Source: an uncultured Clostridia bacterium (GTDB lineage Bacteria; Bacillota; Clostridia; UMGS1883). Taken from it: a stretch of DNA of 64,000 nt. Location: the NCBI GenBank assembly GCA_947589005.1, contig CANPZO010000001.1, positions 1-64,000 on the forward strand, given 5' to 3'. The notes beneath the pieces were generated by a model. It searched no databases. It saw only the letters and a list, made by a program, of their open reading frames with translations, and had not been told where the DNA came from. Position numbers and translations under genes: made by a program. Each line of letters begins with the position of its first letter. Position 1 is the stretch's first letter. Positions 52,474 to 59,793 of the stretch are shown here, in pieces.

Positions 52474-53570
52474 CCGGCTTCATCAAAAGGGAACCGGTCC
52501 TCACGGCGGCGCTGATACTGGCGGTCGTTTCGTGCTTTTTCAATCCGCCGGGGCCCGAGCTTCTGAGCTTTATAGATTTCCGCACCCTTACGCTGCTGTT
52601 CTGCCTGATGGCGGTGATGAAGGGCTTTCAGAAAACCGGTCTGTTTTCGGTCGGAGCAAGAGCTCTCCTCGGCCGGACCAAAAGCCTGCGGCAGACCTCG
52701 GGAGCTCTTATTTTGCTGTGTTTTTTCACGAGTATGCTGATAACCAACGACGTGGCGCTGATAACCTTTGTCCCCTTTGCCATCGAGGTGTTGACCGCCG
52801 CCGGAAAGCGTGCCGCAATTCCGCTTACGGTGGCAATGCAGACCGTGGCCGCCAACCTCGGGAGCATACTTACGCCCTTGGGCAATCCCCAAAATCTGTA
52901 TCTCTACTCTCTGTCGGGCATGAGCGTGACCGCCATGGTGAAGCTCATGCTTCCCTTCTGGACCATGTCGCTGGTTCTGGTGACTCTGTCGCTGCTGATA
53001 TTTAAAAAGGACGCGGTGTCTCAGAATAAAGGCGCCGCTCTCCCATCCATGAACAAAATTTCGCTGACGGTATACACCGTGCTTTTCGCCATATGTATGC
53101 TCTGTGTGCTGCGGCTGATAAGATATATTGTGCTGCTTGCCGCGGTGCTGGCGGTTCTGCTGGCGTATGACCGGCGGGTACTTTTAAAGGTGGATTACTC
53201 GCTGCTGCTGACCTTCGTGGGCTTTTTCATATTCATCGGAAACATGAGCGCGGTACCGGCGGTGAACGGCTTCCTCCGCTCGATCATAGGCGGGCGCGAG
53301 GTGCTTGTGAGCGTCTTATCCAGCCAGGTGATAAGCAACGTCCCCGCCGCGCTTTTGCTGTCGGGCTTCACGAGCCGCCTGGATTTGCTTATGATAGGGG
53401 TCAATATCGGCGGCCTCGGAACGCTGATAGCGTCAATGGCCAGCCTTATCTCATACAAGTACATAGCCGGCTGCGACGGTAATATAAAGGGCCGCTATTT
53501 CGGTCTTTTCACCGGTCTGAACTTAGTTTTTCTCGCGGCGCTGTCGGCGCTGGCAATTATAATAGCATAA
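52470..53570 (+). CDS. Ion permease of the ArsB/NhaD/SLC13 superfamily
   Basis: This 366-residue protein has about ten hydrophobic helices. The diagnostic parts are ITNDVALITFVPFAI and NLGSILTPLGNPQNLYLYS, the helix-break signatures of the ion transporter superfamily. Substrates in this group include arsenite, sodium/proton and dicarboxylates. GTG at 52470 overlaps the TGA of the ArsC/Spx-like gene (GTGA), after a gggag site. The pairing suggests anion or metalloid export but proves nothing. Confidence 0.85.
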   Translation: MTGFIKREPVLTAALILAVVSCFFNPPGPELLSFIDFRTLTLLFCLMAVMKGFQKTGLFSVGARALLGRTKSLRQTSGALILLCFFTSMLITNDVALITFVPFAIEVLTAAGKRAAIPLTVAMQTVAANLGSILTPLGNPQNLYLYSLSGMSVTAMVKLMLPFWTMSLVLVTLSLLIFKKDAVSQNKGAALPSMNKISLTVYTVLFAICMLCVLRLIRYIVLLAAVLAVLLAYDRRVLLKVDYSLLLTFVGFFIFIGNMSAVPAVNGFLRSIIGGREVLVSVLSSQVISNVPAALLLSGFTSRLDLLMIGVNIGGLGTLIASMASLISYKYIAGCDGNIKGRYFGLFTGLNLVFLAALSALAIIIA

Positions 53571-53601
53571 AAAAGCTCGCGGACACTGTCCGTGAGCTTT
53601 T
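53571..53601. terminator. Bidirectional terminator between the permease gene and the tRNA operon
   Basis: Stem aaaagctcgcggac/gtccgtgagctttt with one mismatch and loop act. The minus strand runs into six T, which ends the tRNA transcript; the plus strand ends in tttt. Confidence 0.82.
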
Positions 53602-53605
53602 CCTT

Positions 53606-53679
53606 TGGAGGCGTCACCCGGATTCGGACCGGGGGTCAAGGAGTTGCAGTCCTGTGCCTTACCACTTGGCTATGACGCC
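53606..53679 (-). tRNA. tRNA-Cys (GCA)
   Basis: A 74-nt cloverleaf including encoded CCA. The acceptor stem is GGCGTCA/TGACGCC, the anticodon loop ctGCAac, and the T loop ggTCCGAAtcc is one base off the usual TTCGAA. It is the last gene of a five-tRNA operon. Confidence 0.95.
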
Positions 53680-53704
53680 GTTTGAAAGGCCCTTGGCCTT
53701 TCTG

Positions 53705-53779
53705 TGGAGCGGAAGACGAGATTCGAACTCGCGACTTTCACCTTGGCAAGGTGACACTCTACCACTGAGTCACTCCCGC
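53705..53779 (-). tRNA. tRNA-Gly (GCC)
   Basis: A 75-nt cloverleaf with encoded CCA, acceptor GCGGGAG/CTTCCGC (one wobble or mismatch pair), anticodon loop ttGCCaa and T loop gTTCGAAtc. Confidence 0.95.
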
Positions 53780-53782
53780 ATA

Positions 53783-53858
53783 TGGTGCCTTCGACTGGAA
53801 TCGAACCAGTGACACAGGGATTTTCAGTCCCTTGCTCTACCGACTGAGCTACAAAGGC
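53783..53858 (-). tRNA. tRNA-Phe (GAA)
   Basis: A 76-nt cloverleaf with encoded CCA, acceptor GCCTTTG/CGAAGGC (one mismatch or wobble), anticodon loop ctGAAaa and T loop gTTCGATtc. Only three bases separate it from the tRNA-Gly gene. Confidence 0.95.
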
Positions 53859-53861
53859 AAA

Positions 53862-53938
53862 TGGCGACCCGGAAGGGGTTCGAACCCTCGACCTCCAGCG
53901 TGACAGGCTGGCGTACTAACCAACTGTACTACCGGGCC
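53862..53938 (-). tRNA. tRNA-Asp (GTC)
   Basis: A 77-nt cloverleaf with encoded CCA, acceptor GGCCCGG facing CCGGGTC, anticodon loop ctGTCac and T loop gTTCGAAcc. Three bases from tRNA-Phe. Confidence 0.95.
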
Positions 53939-53947
53939 AGAAAAGCA

Positions 53948-54086
53948 CCAAAAGTCAAGACCCTCGCCCGACTTTTGGAAGAGCGCCCGCAAACAGCCGA
54001 ACCGTTCGCGGGAAGAGGGGTGAGCAATGGGTAAAGGCTTGCGGCCTCGCCTAAAAGCGAAGCCACGGCGCGGTCACCCATTGCTC
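53948..54086 (-). other. Structured spacer within the tRNA operon
   Basis: The 153-bp gap between tRNA-Val and tRNA-Asp holds three consecutive inverted repeats: CCAAAAGTC/GACTTTTGG (53948-53956, 53970-53978), CCCGC/GCGGG (53986-54012) and a perfect 11-bp GAGCAATGGGT/ACCCATTGCTC (54022-54032, 54076-54086) that encloses ggctt/aagcc. Other tRNA gaps here are 3-25 bp. It is transcribed with the tRNAs and could be a processed small RNA or a degraded tRNA region. Confidence 0.6.
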
Positions 54087-54091
54087 CGATG

Positions 54092-54167
54092 TGGTGGGAG
54101 TTATAGGGCTCGAACCTATGACCCTCTGCTTGTAAGGCAGATGCTCTCCCAGCTGAGCTAAACTCCC
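54092..54167 (-). tRNA. tRNA-Val (TAC)
   Basis: A 76-nt cloverleaf with encoded CCA, acceptor GGGAGTT/AACTCCC, anticodon loop ttTACaa and T loop gTTCGAGcc. It is the first gene of the minus-strand tRNA operon. Confidence 0.95.
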
Positions 54168-54186
54168 ACGCTCCGCAACAGTTGTA

Positions 54187-54215
54187 AGTATAACAGATTT
54201 TTCTTTCTTTGTCAA
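54187..54215 (-). promoter_or_regulatory. Promoter of the five-tRNA operon
   Basis: Minus strand TTGACA (54210-54215), 17-bp spacer, TATACT (54187-54192), about 20 bp before tRNA-Val. Confidence 0.75.
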
Positions 54216-54284
54216 TACCTTTTTTGAAAAAAATTTCTCCCGCGACGGAAAAGTACAGACAGTGAAAATTTTTTAAAAAAAGGC

Positions 54285-54313
54285 TTGACAAACGGCTTCT
54301 TTTGTACTATAAT
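54285..54313 (+). promoter_or_regulatory. Promoter of tRNA-Gln and probably msrA
   Basis: TTGACA (54285-54290), 17-bp spacer, TATAAT (54308-54313); full consensus, 21 bp before the tRNA. Confidence 0.82.
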
Positions 54314-54334
54314 AATATCGTTCGTTATGAGCGA

Positions 54335-54408
54335 TGCCGAATTGTGTAAGGGTAGCACGACAGACTCTGACTCTGTTTGTGAGGGTTCGAATCCTTCTTC
54401 GGCAACCA
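54335..54408 (+). tRNA. tRNA-Gln (CTG)
   Basis: A 74-nt cloverleaf with encoded CCA. Acceptor TGCCGAA/TTCGGCA begins with U, as usual for tRNA-Gln; the anticodon loop is ctCTGac and the T loop gTTCGAAtc. It reads CAG codons only. msrA starts 60 bp downstream with no separate promoter seen, only a short inverted repeat (gccgt...acggc). Confidence 0.94.
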
Positions 54409-54468
54409 CGGCCGTTCCGATAGGGACGGCTTTTGTTTTGGATTTAACGACAGAGAGGCGGTTTTGTT

Positions 54469-54984
54469 ATGAAAGAAATATATCTGGCCGGAGGCTGCTA
54501 CTGGGGCGTGGAAAAGTATATCTCCAATCTGAAGGGCGTTGTCGAGACCACCGTGGGCTTCGCCAACGGCCGCACCGCGGCGCCCACATACAAACAGGTG
54601 TGCACCGAAAATACCGGTCACGCCGAAACGGTGAAGGTGGTCTACGACCCCGAGGTCATACCCCTCAGGGCTCTGCTTCGGCTGTTTTACAAAATAATCG
54701 ACCCTACCAGTGTTGACCGTCAGGGCGAGGACAGGGGCCATCAGTACCGCACAGGCGTGTACTACACCGACCCCGCCGACGCCCCCGTGATAGCCGAAAC
54801 CTTGGCGGAGCTGGAAAAGTCCGTGAACGAGAAGGTCGCAGTAGAAGCCTGTCCGCTGGAAAATTTCTACGACGCCGAGGAATATCACCAAAAATATTTG
54901 GACAAAAATCCCGGCGGCTACTGCCATGTCCCCTTCGGACTCATCGCTTGGGCAAAAACGGTGGAGCCAAAGGAATTTTCATAA
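54469..54984 (+). CDS. msrA: Peptide methionine-S-sulfoxide reductase MsrA
   Basis: MsrA repairs S-methionine sulfoxide in proteins. The 171-residue protein has the active-site motif GGCYWGVEKYI, with the catalytic Cys near residue 9, and the conserved GHAETVKVVYDP and DRGHQYRTGVYY segments. No MsrB domain is fused. It lies downstream of tRNA-Gln and may be co-transcribed with it, an uncommon arrangement. It ends in a strong hairpin. Confidence 0.95.
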   Translation: MKEIYLAGGCYWGVEKYISNLKGVVETTVGFANGRTAAPTYKQVCTENTGHAETVKVVYDPEVIPLRALLRLFYKIIDPTSVDRQGEDRGHQYRTGVYYTDPADAPVIAETLAELEKSVNEKVAVEACPLENFYDAEEYHQKYLDKNPGGYCHVPFGLIAWAKTVEPKEFS

Positions 54985-54989
54985 AGATA

Positions 54990-55026
54990 GCACAGAGCGC
55001 GTCGGAAAGCCCGACGCGCTCTGTGC
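54990..55026 (+). terminator. msrA terminator
   Basis: A 16-bp stem gcacagagcgcgtcgg and its complement with a short loop of aaagc type, followed by cgtcttt. Very strong stem, weak T-run. Confidence 0.75.
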
Positions 55027-55047
55027 CGTCTTTCACACCTTTACCCT

Positions 55048-55208
55048 ATACTAATCCCCAACTAAAATCAGACATTTGCGACGGCCTTTTCCGCGCCATA
55101 CTACGTCATCGGCCTTGACAATACATACAGTATTGCCTTCGGCCTCTTCCTTGCCTGACGCGAAAAATTCTCGTCGCTCGGTGTCTGATTTTAATTAAGG
55201 ATTAGTAT
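55048..55208. mobile_element. MITE-like element with long terminal inverted repeats
   Basis: The 161-bp sequence starts atactaatcc and ends ggattagtat. The terminal 27 bp match as inverted repeats at 24 positions, with further similarity inward (gcgacg/cgtcgc). A central caatac/gtattg hairpin lies near 55120-55136. It has no ORF. The right end overlaps the last codons and stop of the aldo/keto reductase gene. It looks like a non-autonomous transposon remnant or a structured repeat; no flanking target duplication is clear. Confidence 0.7.
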
Positions 55209-56217
55209 TACCCGCGAGGATTTCCTTGTAATCCGCCAAATTCTGTTTTAAGAGCTCCGGCGTGTCCAGTCCGTAGGGGCATTTGGTCTTACATCTGCCG
55301 CAGTTAAGACAGTTTTCAATATTTAACATCTTCTTTTGCGCCTCCGGGGTCAGCCATCCCGCCGAGGGGCTGCGGCGGATAAGCTGGGACATGCGGGCGC
55401 AGTTGTTTATCTCTATCCCCGCCGGGCAGGGCATACAGTAGCCGCAGCCGCGGCAGAAGCTGCCGATGAGTTCTTTTCGGTCATTTTCGATGACCGCCTC
55501 AAGCTCCTCCGTCATGGCGGGAGGGTTGTCCATATAGCTCAGGAACTCGTCCAGCTCGCTCTCTCTTTGGACGCCCCAGATGGGCAGAACATTGTCGAAT
55601 TGGCCGAGCCACGCATACGCCGCGTCGGATTTGGTGATAAGTCCGCCGGAAAGGGCCTTCATTGCAATGAAGCCCACGTTCTTCTCCCCGCACAGCTTGA
55701 CCAGCTCAATGTCCTTTTCAGTGGCGAGATAGCAGAAAGGAAACTGCAATGTCTCGTACAGTCCCGAGCGCACGGCCTCCTCCGCAACATTGAGGCGGTG
55801 GTTGGTAATGCCTATGTGACGTATCTTCCCCCGTGACTTGGCCTCAAGCATGGCCTCGTACAGACCCGAGCCGTCGCCCGGCCTGGGACAGAACGCGGGG
55901 TTGTGGAACTGATATATATCGATATAATCGGTCCTAAGCGTTTCAAGGCTGGTTTCGAGGTCCCGCCAAAAGCCCTCCGCGGTGGACGACATGGTCTTGG
56001 TGGAAATATGAATTTTCTCCCGAACGTCCGAAAGGGCAAGCCCAATCTTTTTTTCACTGTCGGAATACGCCCGGGCGGTGTCAAAAAATGTTATGCCGTT
56101 TTCGTAAGCCTTTCGCAGCAGCCTCGCCGCGTACTCCTCGCTCACCCTCTGTATCGGGAGGGCGCCAAAGGCGTTTTTGGGCGAGGTTATGCCGGTTTTT
56201 CCTAATGTAACTGTCAT
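55195..56217 (-). CDS. Aldo/keto reductase with C-terminal [4Fe-4S] ferredoxin domain
   Basis: This 340-residue protein has an N-terminal TIM-barrel reductase (about 1-265) with FFDTARAYSDSEK (Asp and Tyr of the tetrad), DYIDIYQFHNP and RHIGITNH, followed by cysteine motifs CRGCGYCMPCPAGI and CLNCGRCKTKCPYG for two iron-sulfur clusters. Such proteins are typical of anaerobes; the substrate is unknown. The last codons (NTNP) and the TAA lie in the terminal repeat of the adjacent MITE-like element. ATG at 56217 follows gagggag. Confidence 0.92.
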   Translation of the reverse strand: MTVTLGKTGITSPKNAFGALPIQRVSEEYAARLLRKAYENGITFFDTARAYSDSEKKIGLALSDVREKIHISTKTMSSTAEGFWRDLETSLETLRTDYIDIYQFHNPAFCPRPGDGSGLYEAMLEAKSRGKIRHIGITNHRLNVAEEAVRSGLYETLQFPFCYLATEKDIELVKLCGEKNVGFIAMKALSGGLITKSDAAYAWLGQFDNVLPIWGVQRESELDEFLSYMDNPPAMTEELEAVIENDRKELIGSFCRGCGYCMPCPAGIEINNCARMSQLIRRSPSAGWLTPEAQKKMLNIENCLNCGRCKTKCPYGLDTPELLKQNLADYKEILAGNTNP

Positions 56218-56253
56218 TTTTCTCCCTCACTTTGCGTAATAAACTATCCATTC

Positions 56254-56274
56254 GGCGCTCCTAAAAGCGGAGCC
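56254..56274 (-). terminator. Hairpin downstream of sfsA
   Basis: ggcgctcc facing ggagcc with a short loop, 16 bp after the sfsA stop. No T-run on the minus strand; weak candidate. Confidence 0.45.
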
Positions 56275-56289
56275 GGCCTTTCTCAACTT

Positions 56290-56970
56290 TTACAATTCAA
56301 CATCAATAAAACCGTCGATTTCAAGGGTTTTCGGGGTGACGGCGCACTTCACGCAGGAAACGCGGACGCCGCTTTCCGCCGCCGCCGTCAAAGCCTCCGC
56401 AAATTCGGGGTGGGTCGCGCGGTTGGGCCGGAACAGCCGCGCCTCCGCCATCTGCGCAACAAAGAACACATGGGCCTCATATCCCGCGGCCGCGCAGTCC
56501 GCAAGCTCCCGCAGGTGCTTGACGCCCCGCTCCGTAGGGGCGTCGGGGAACATTACAACTCCGTTTTCCTCAAGCGTCACGCCCTTGACCTCGACAAAAA
56601 TCTTCCGTTCCCCGCCCTCAATGTAAAAATCAAACCGGGAATTTTTGTATACACATTCCGGCTTTATAAGGTCGGTACGACCGAAAAAACCGCTTTCCGC
56701 CGCCCACTCGCCAAAGACCTTATTCGGCGCCTGACTGTCCATATTTATCAACAAATCGTTTTTATATACCGCCACAAGGTCATATTTCGTTTTTCTCTCC
56801 GGATTGGCCGCCCTTGCCAGGAACACCCGCGACCCCGGCAGCAAAAGCTCCCTGCACCGTCCGGTGTTCTTCACGTGACAGACACGGTTCACGCCGTCAA
56901 CAACCACGTTAGCGATAAATCTGTTGGGACGGGATACAAATACCCCCTCCTCGATGTCACCGTATGTCAC
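56290..56970 (-). CDS. sfsA: SfsA family DNA/RNA nuclease-like protein
   Basis: This 226-residue protein has the N-terminal OB-like part with SRPNRFIANVVVDG and CHVKNTGRCREL, and a C-terminal nuclease-like core with SRFDFYIE, FVEVKGVTLEE and FPDAPTERGVKHL. E. coli SfsA was named for effects on sugar fermentation; the fold is related to Holliday-junction resolvases. GTG at 56970 is seven bases after aaaggggga and gives the usual length; the frame extends 19 codons further without such a site. Confidence 0.9.
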   Translation of the reverse strand: MTYGDIEEGVFVSRPNRFIANVVVDGVNRVCHVKNTGRCRELLLPGSRVFLARAANPERKTKYDLVAVYKNDLLINMDSQAPNKVFGEWAAESGFFGRTDLIKPECVYKNSRFDFYIEGGERKIFVEVKGVTLEENGVVMFPDAPTERGVKHLRELADCAAAGYEAHVFFVAQMAEARLFRPNRATHPEFAEALTAAAESGVRVSCVKCAVTPKTLEIDGFIDVEL

Positions 56971-56992
56971 TATCCCGTCCCCCTTTGTATTT

Positions 56993-57021
56993 ATAATATC
57001 ACATTTTTCCTGAAAAGGCAA
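56993..57021 (-). promoter_or_regulatory. Promoter candidate for sfsA
   Basis: Minus strand TTGCCT (57016-57021), 17-bp spacer, TATTAT (56993-56998). Confidence 0.5.
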
Positions 57022-57034
57022 GAGCAAATTGGTG

Positions 57035-57063
57035 TTGACACCGATGTAAAAAAATGATATAAT
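57035..57063 (+). promoter_or_regulatory. Promoter of the secreted PI-PLC-like gene
   Basis: TTGACA (57035-57040), 17-bp spacer, TATAAT (57058-57063); full consensus, about 33 bp before the ATG. Confidence 0.82.
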
Positions 57064-57096
57064 TTTATATATATTTTATGGTAAGGAGCGGACAAA

Positions 57097-59472
57097 ATGA
57101 AGGCAAAATTTTTGACAGTTTTGACAATTCTCATGCTGACGCTTGGCATCGCTCACGCTAATGACGGCGGAGAATGGTTTTTTAAGGACAACGTGTCGAA
57201 CGACGCGCGGCTTGTCGAGCTGCATATGCTGGGCGCCCACGACGCCTTTACCGCCGGACTGAACGAAAACTCAGACCCGGACGCGGCGGGAATAAAGCTG
57301 GGCGACAGCGGCAGTGTGGCGGCCGGCAGTTTCTTATGGGAATTTGGACTTGTCGCCTATTCCCGCGCTCAGGAGGCCGACGTGGAAACCCTGCTGAACA
57401 GCGGCGTCCGCTACTTTGACGTGCGCCTGTCCCGCTATAAAGACGACGGGGAGTTTTACACCACTCACGGGCGCATCTCGGACAAATTCACCGGTCCCGA
57501 CGGCATAGCGAGAAAAATCGCAGCGTGGGCCGAAAAGCACCCCGGCGAAATAATCGTGCTGGATTTCCAGAGCCTGTTCGATATCCAATCCGACAACGGC
57601 GGAGCCACTCAGCAGTCTTGGACCGACCTCATGAGCAAACTGACCGCCGACGGCATCGCCAAATATGTACATACAAATAACGGCAGCATAAACGCTCTGA
57701 CCTACGGCGGACTTACCAATAACGGAAGCCGTGCGGCCATCGTGCTTTTCGGTCAGGTCACGGGCTCATGGGCGGACAGCCGCTTTATCAACCGCCGCGA
57801 CGAGGACGGTTATCTCCGTTCCAACTGGACAAGTCAGAGCTCATATGACAATATGCGGGCAAAGCTGGCGGAGGAAATTGCCGAGCTGAAAAACAACAGC
57901 GACAAATATTTCTATAAGCTCCGCATAATGCAGGCCCAGACCACAGGCGAGCATCTCATCAACGACGCAAACAGGAACAACATAAAAATCCTCACCGACC
58001 CGGACTACGACGAGTGGAGCGAGCTTTTGCCCATACTTATGGTGGACAACGCCGCCACGGACAGCGAGGACTTCAACGCCAAGGCCGTAGACCTGCTGGC
58101 GAAGAAGAACCGTGAGTACACTCCCGGCGTATACAGGGCCGTTGACGGGAATTACGCCCTCACCGGCAGCAACGACAACGTGCCCCTGGGGACAAAATTC
58201 ACCGCAAAAAGGGAGGGCGACGTCCTCACCCTCGGCGGCGGGATAACCGGCGAAATGACCCTCATTGTAAAGTCTAACGGCAAAAAGCAGCGCCTTTACA
58301 AGGACGGTGAGCTATTGGGCGAGACCGGCTCCGACGGCTTGCTCCGTGAGGAAATAACCGCCCTCGGCGAGTACACCCTCACCGACACGGACGAGGTCAT
58401 AGACTTCGCCGTGACCTCTCCCCTTCTCAGATATACCTTCACCGACGGCCTGACCGACGTTGCCGGCAACGGGCTTGACGGCGAAGCCGTTGGCAGTCCG
58501 GCTATCGGCGGCGGCGCGGCAAACCTTACTCCCGGCAATGTCATAAAGCTCCCCCTCGGCCTGACTAAGCATATGAAGGAATACACCGTAACCGCCTGGG
58601 TAAATCTGAACACCCCCAACCAGAATAACACCCGTTTCTTCGACATAGGCCGTCACCAGCGGGCCAACATTTTCGGCGAGGCCGGTACGGACAAGACCTC
58701 GTCGGCCACCAAGTTCGCCGAGACTGTCCGCGCTCAGGGCGGCGGCCTCACCCCCGGGAAATGGACCCACCTTGCGGCTCAGTACAGCGGCGGAAAATTT
58801 ACGCTGTACGTTGACGGCAAAAAGGTCACGGAGACATCCAACAATTCAAAAAATTCCGAGCCGCGCCTTATCGAGGATTACTTCAATAATAACGGCAGCT
58901 ATATAGGCCGCACCATGTGGTACGCCTTCGGCGAAAATGCCAACGACAACCCCGATATGAACGGCCGGACGGCCGACTTCCGAATTTATGACTCCGCGCT
59001 TTCAGCCGAGGAGATAAGCCGTCTTGCGCGCACGCCGCACAAGAGATACGTGGACATAAACACCGGCGCCGATATACAGCCCGCCGAGGATCTCGACGTG
59101 CCCACGGCTTACAGCGGGGTGACCTTCCCCGAGACGATTGGCGGCTACGAACTGGTAAGCTTTGAAAACGTCACCGATATGGCCGGCAGCTCTGACGCGG
59201 TGGGATATTACCGTTCCACGGTCCCCGCAGCCGACAGCCTTATAATAACGCGCGAGGGCGGCCGGGCGAAGGCAACGCTTACCCTCACCGCTCCGCGGGA
59301 GAATGGATGGATAATACTGGCCGCATACGGGGACGGCGGTCTTAAGGCCGTCAAAGCCGCCGATGTGACAGGCACAAGCGCCGCCGTCGAGCTTGAAATT
59401 CCCGAGGACGCGAAAGTAAAAGCCTTCCTTTGGGAAAAGGGAACCCTGCGGCCTATAATGAGCGCGGAATAG
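57097..59472 (+). CDS. Secreted PI-PLC X-domain-like protein with LamG domain
   Basis: A signal peptide (about 1-21, ending GIAHA) is followed by a phosphatidylinositol-specific phospholipase C X-like domain (about 35-345) with His48 in MLGAHDAF, GVRYFDVRL and His124 in YTTHGRISDKF, the two-histidine arrangement of bacterial PI-PLC. A linker domain, a LamG/concanavalin-like domain (about 445-645) and a C-terminal domain follow. Bacterial PI-PLCs cut PI or GPI anchors outside the cell. There is no anchor signal, so it is probably secreted. taaggag precedes the ATG. At 791 residues it is far longer than classical PI-PLC of about 300. Confidence 0.8.
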   Translation: MKAKFLTVLTILMLTLGIAHANDGGEWFFKDNVSNDARLVELHMLGAHDAFTAGLNENSDPDAAGIKLGDSGSVAAGSFLWEFGLVAYSRAQEADVETLLNSGVRYFDVRLSRYKDDGEFYTTHGRISDKFTGPDGIARKIAAWAEKHPGEIIVLDFQSLFDIQSDNGGATQQSWTDLMSKLTADGIAKYVHTNNGSINALTYGGLTNNGSRAAIVLFGQVTGSWADSRFINRRDEDGYLRSNWTSQSSYDNMRAKLAEEIAELKNNSDKYFYKLRIMQAQTTGEHLINDANRNNIKILTDPDYDEWSELLPILMVDNAATDSEDFNAKAVDLLAKKNREYTPGVYRAVDGNYALTGSNDNVPLGTKFTAKREGDVLTLGGGITGEMTLIVKSNGKKQRLYKDGELLGETGSDGLLREEITALGEYTLTDTDEVIDFAVTSPLLRYTFTDGLTDVAGNGLDGEAVGSPAIGGGAANLTPGNVIKLPLGLTKHMKEYTVTAWVNLNTPNQNNTRFFDIGRHQRANIFGEAGTDKTSSATKFAETVRAQGGGLTPGKWTHLAAQYSGGKFTLYVDGKKVTETSNNSKNSEPRLIEDYFNNNGSYIGRTMWYAFGENANDNPDMNGRTADFRIYDSALSAEEISRLARTPHKRYVDINTGADIQPAEDLDVPTAYSGVTFPETIGGYELVSFENVTDMAGSSDAVGYYRSTVPAADSLIITREGGRAKATLTLTAPRENGWIILAAYGDGGLKAVKAADVTGTSAAVELEIPEDAKVKAFLWEKGTLRPIMSAE

Positions 59473-59484
59473 AATAGAAGAGCT

Positions 59485-59786
59485 GTAAAAAACTCACTAT
59501 GTAATCTGGAGGCACGGGGCTGTCCAAAAAAATCGCGAAGAACGAACGAAAATCAGCCCGCGTAGGCGGCCCTGCCGCCGAGCAGGCCCTCCCGACGGCG
59601 TACATTGGTACGCCGAGTGGTGATTTTCGTTCGTAGTTCAAGGGCATAATGCAAAGAAAAACCGCTCGCATGAGCGGTTTTTCTACGTCAATTAAATTAT
59701 TTTGATTTTGAATTTGAATTTTTTTCCTTTCATTTATTTAAATAAAGCCTTCCAGCCCTTGAACGGTCTGCGCCATTTTTTTACAG
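59485..59786 (-). repeat. Dispersed structured intergenic repeat, copy 3 (full length)
   Basis: The reverse-strand copy has the core at 59485-59645, a terminator-like hairpin at 59657-59682 and the upstream module at 59739-59786. The CGGCGTAC/GTACGCCG stem is identical to the other copies, but its loop is CAAT where they have CTGT. The spacer between hairpin and upstream module is AT-rich and unrelated to copy 2. It fills the gap between convergent genes; nothing else is seen in 59473-59793. Confidence 0.88.
59657..59682. terminator. Terminator-like hairpin inside repeat copy 3
   Basis: Stem aaaaaccgctc/gagcggttttt with a 4-base loop and A/T tracts on both sides, so it can end transcripts from either convergent gene. 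Its stem sequence differs from that at 19148-19183 while the pairing is kept. Confidence 0.75.
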
Positions 59787-59793
59787 ACCCTTT

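Noticed and set aside
54325-54927. 200-codon minus-strand ORF across tRNA-Gln and msrA
   Set aside because: It runs antisense through a tRNA and a clear MsrA gene.
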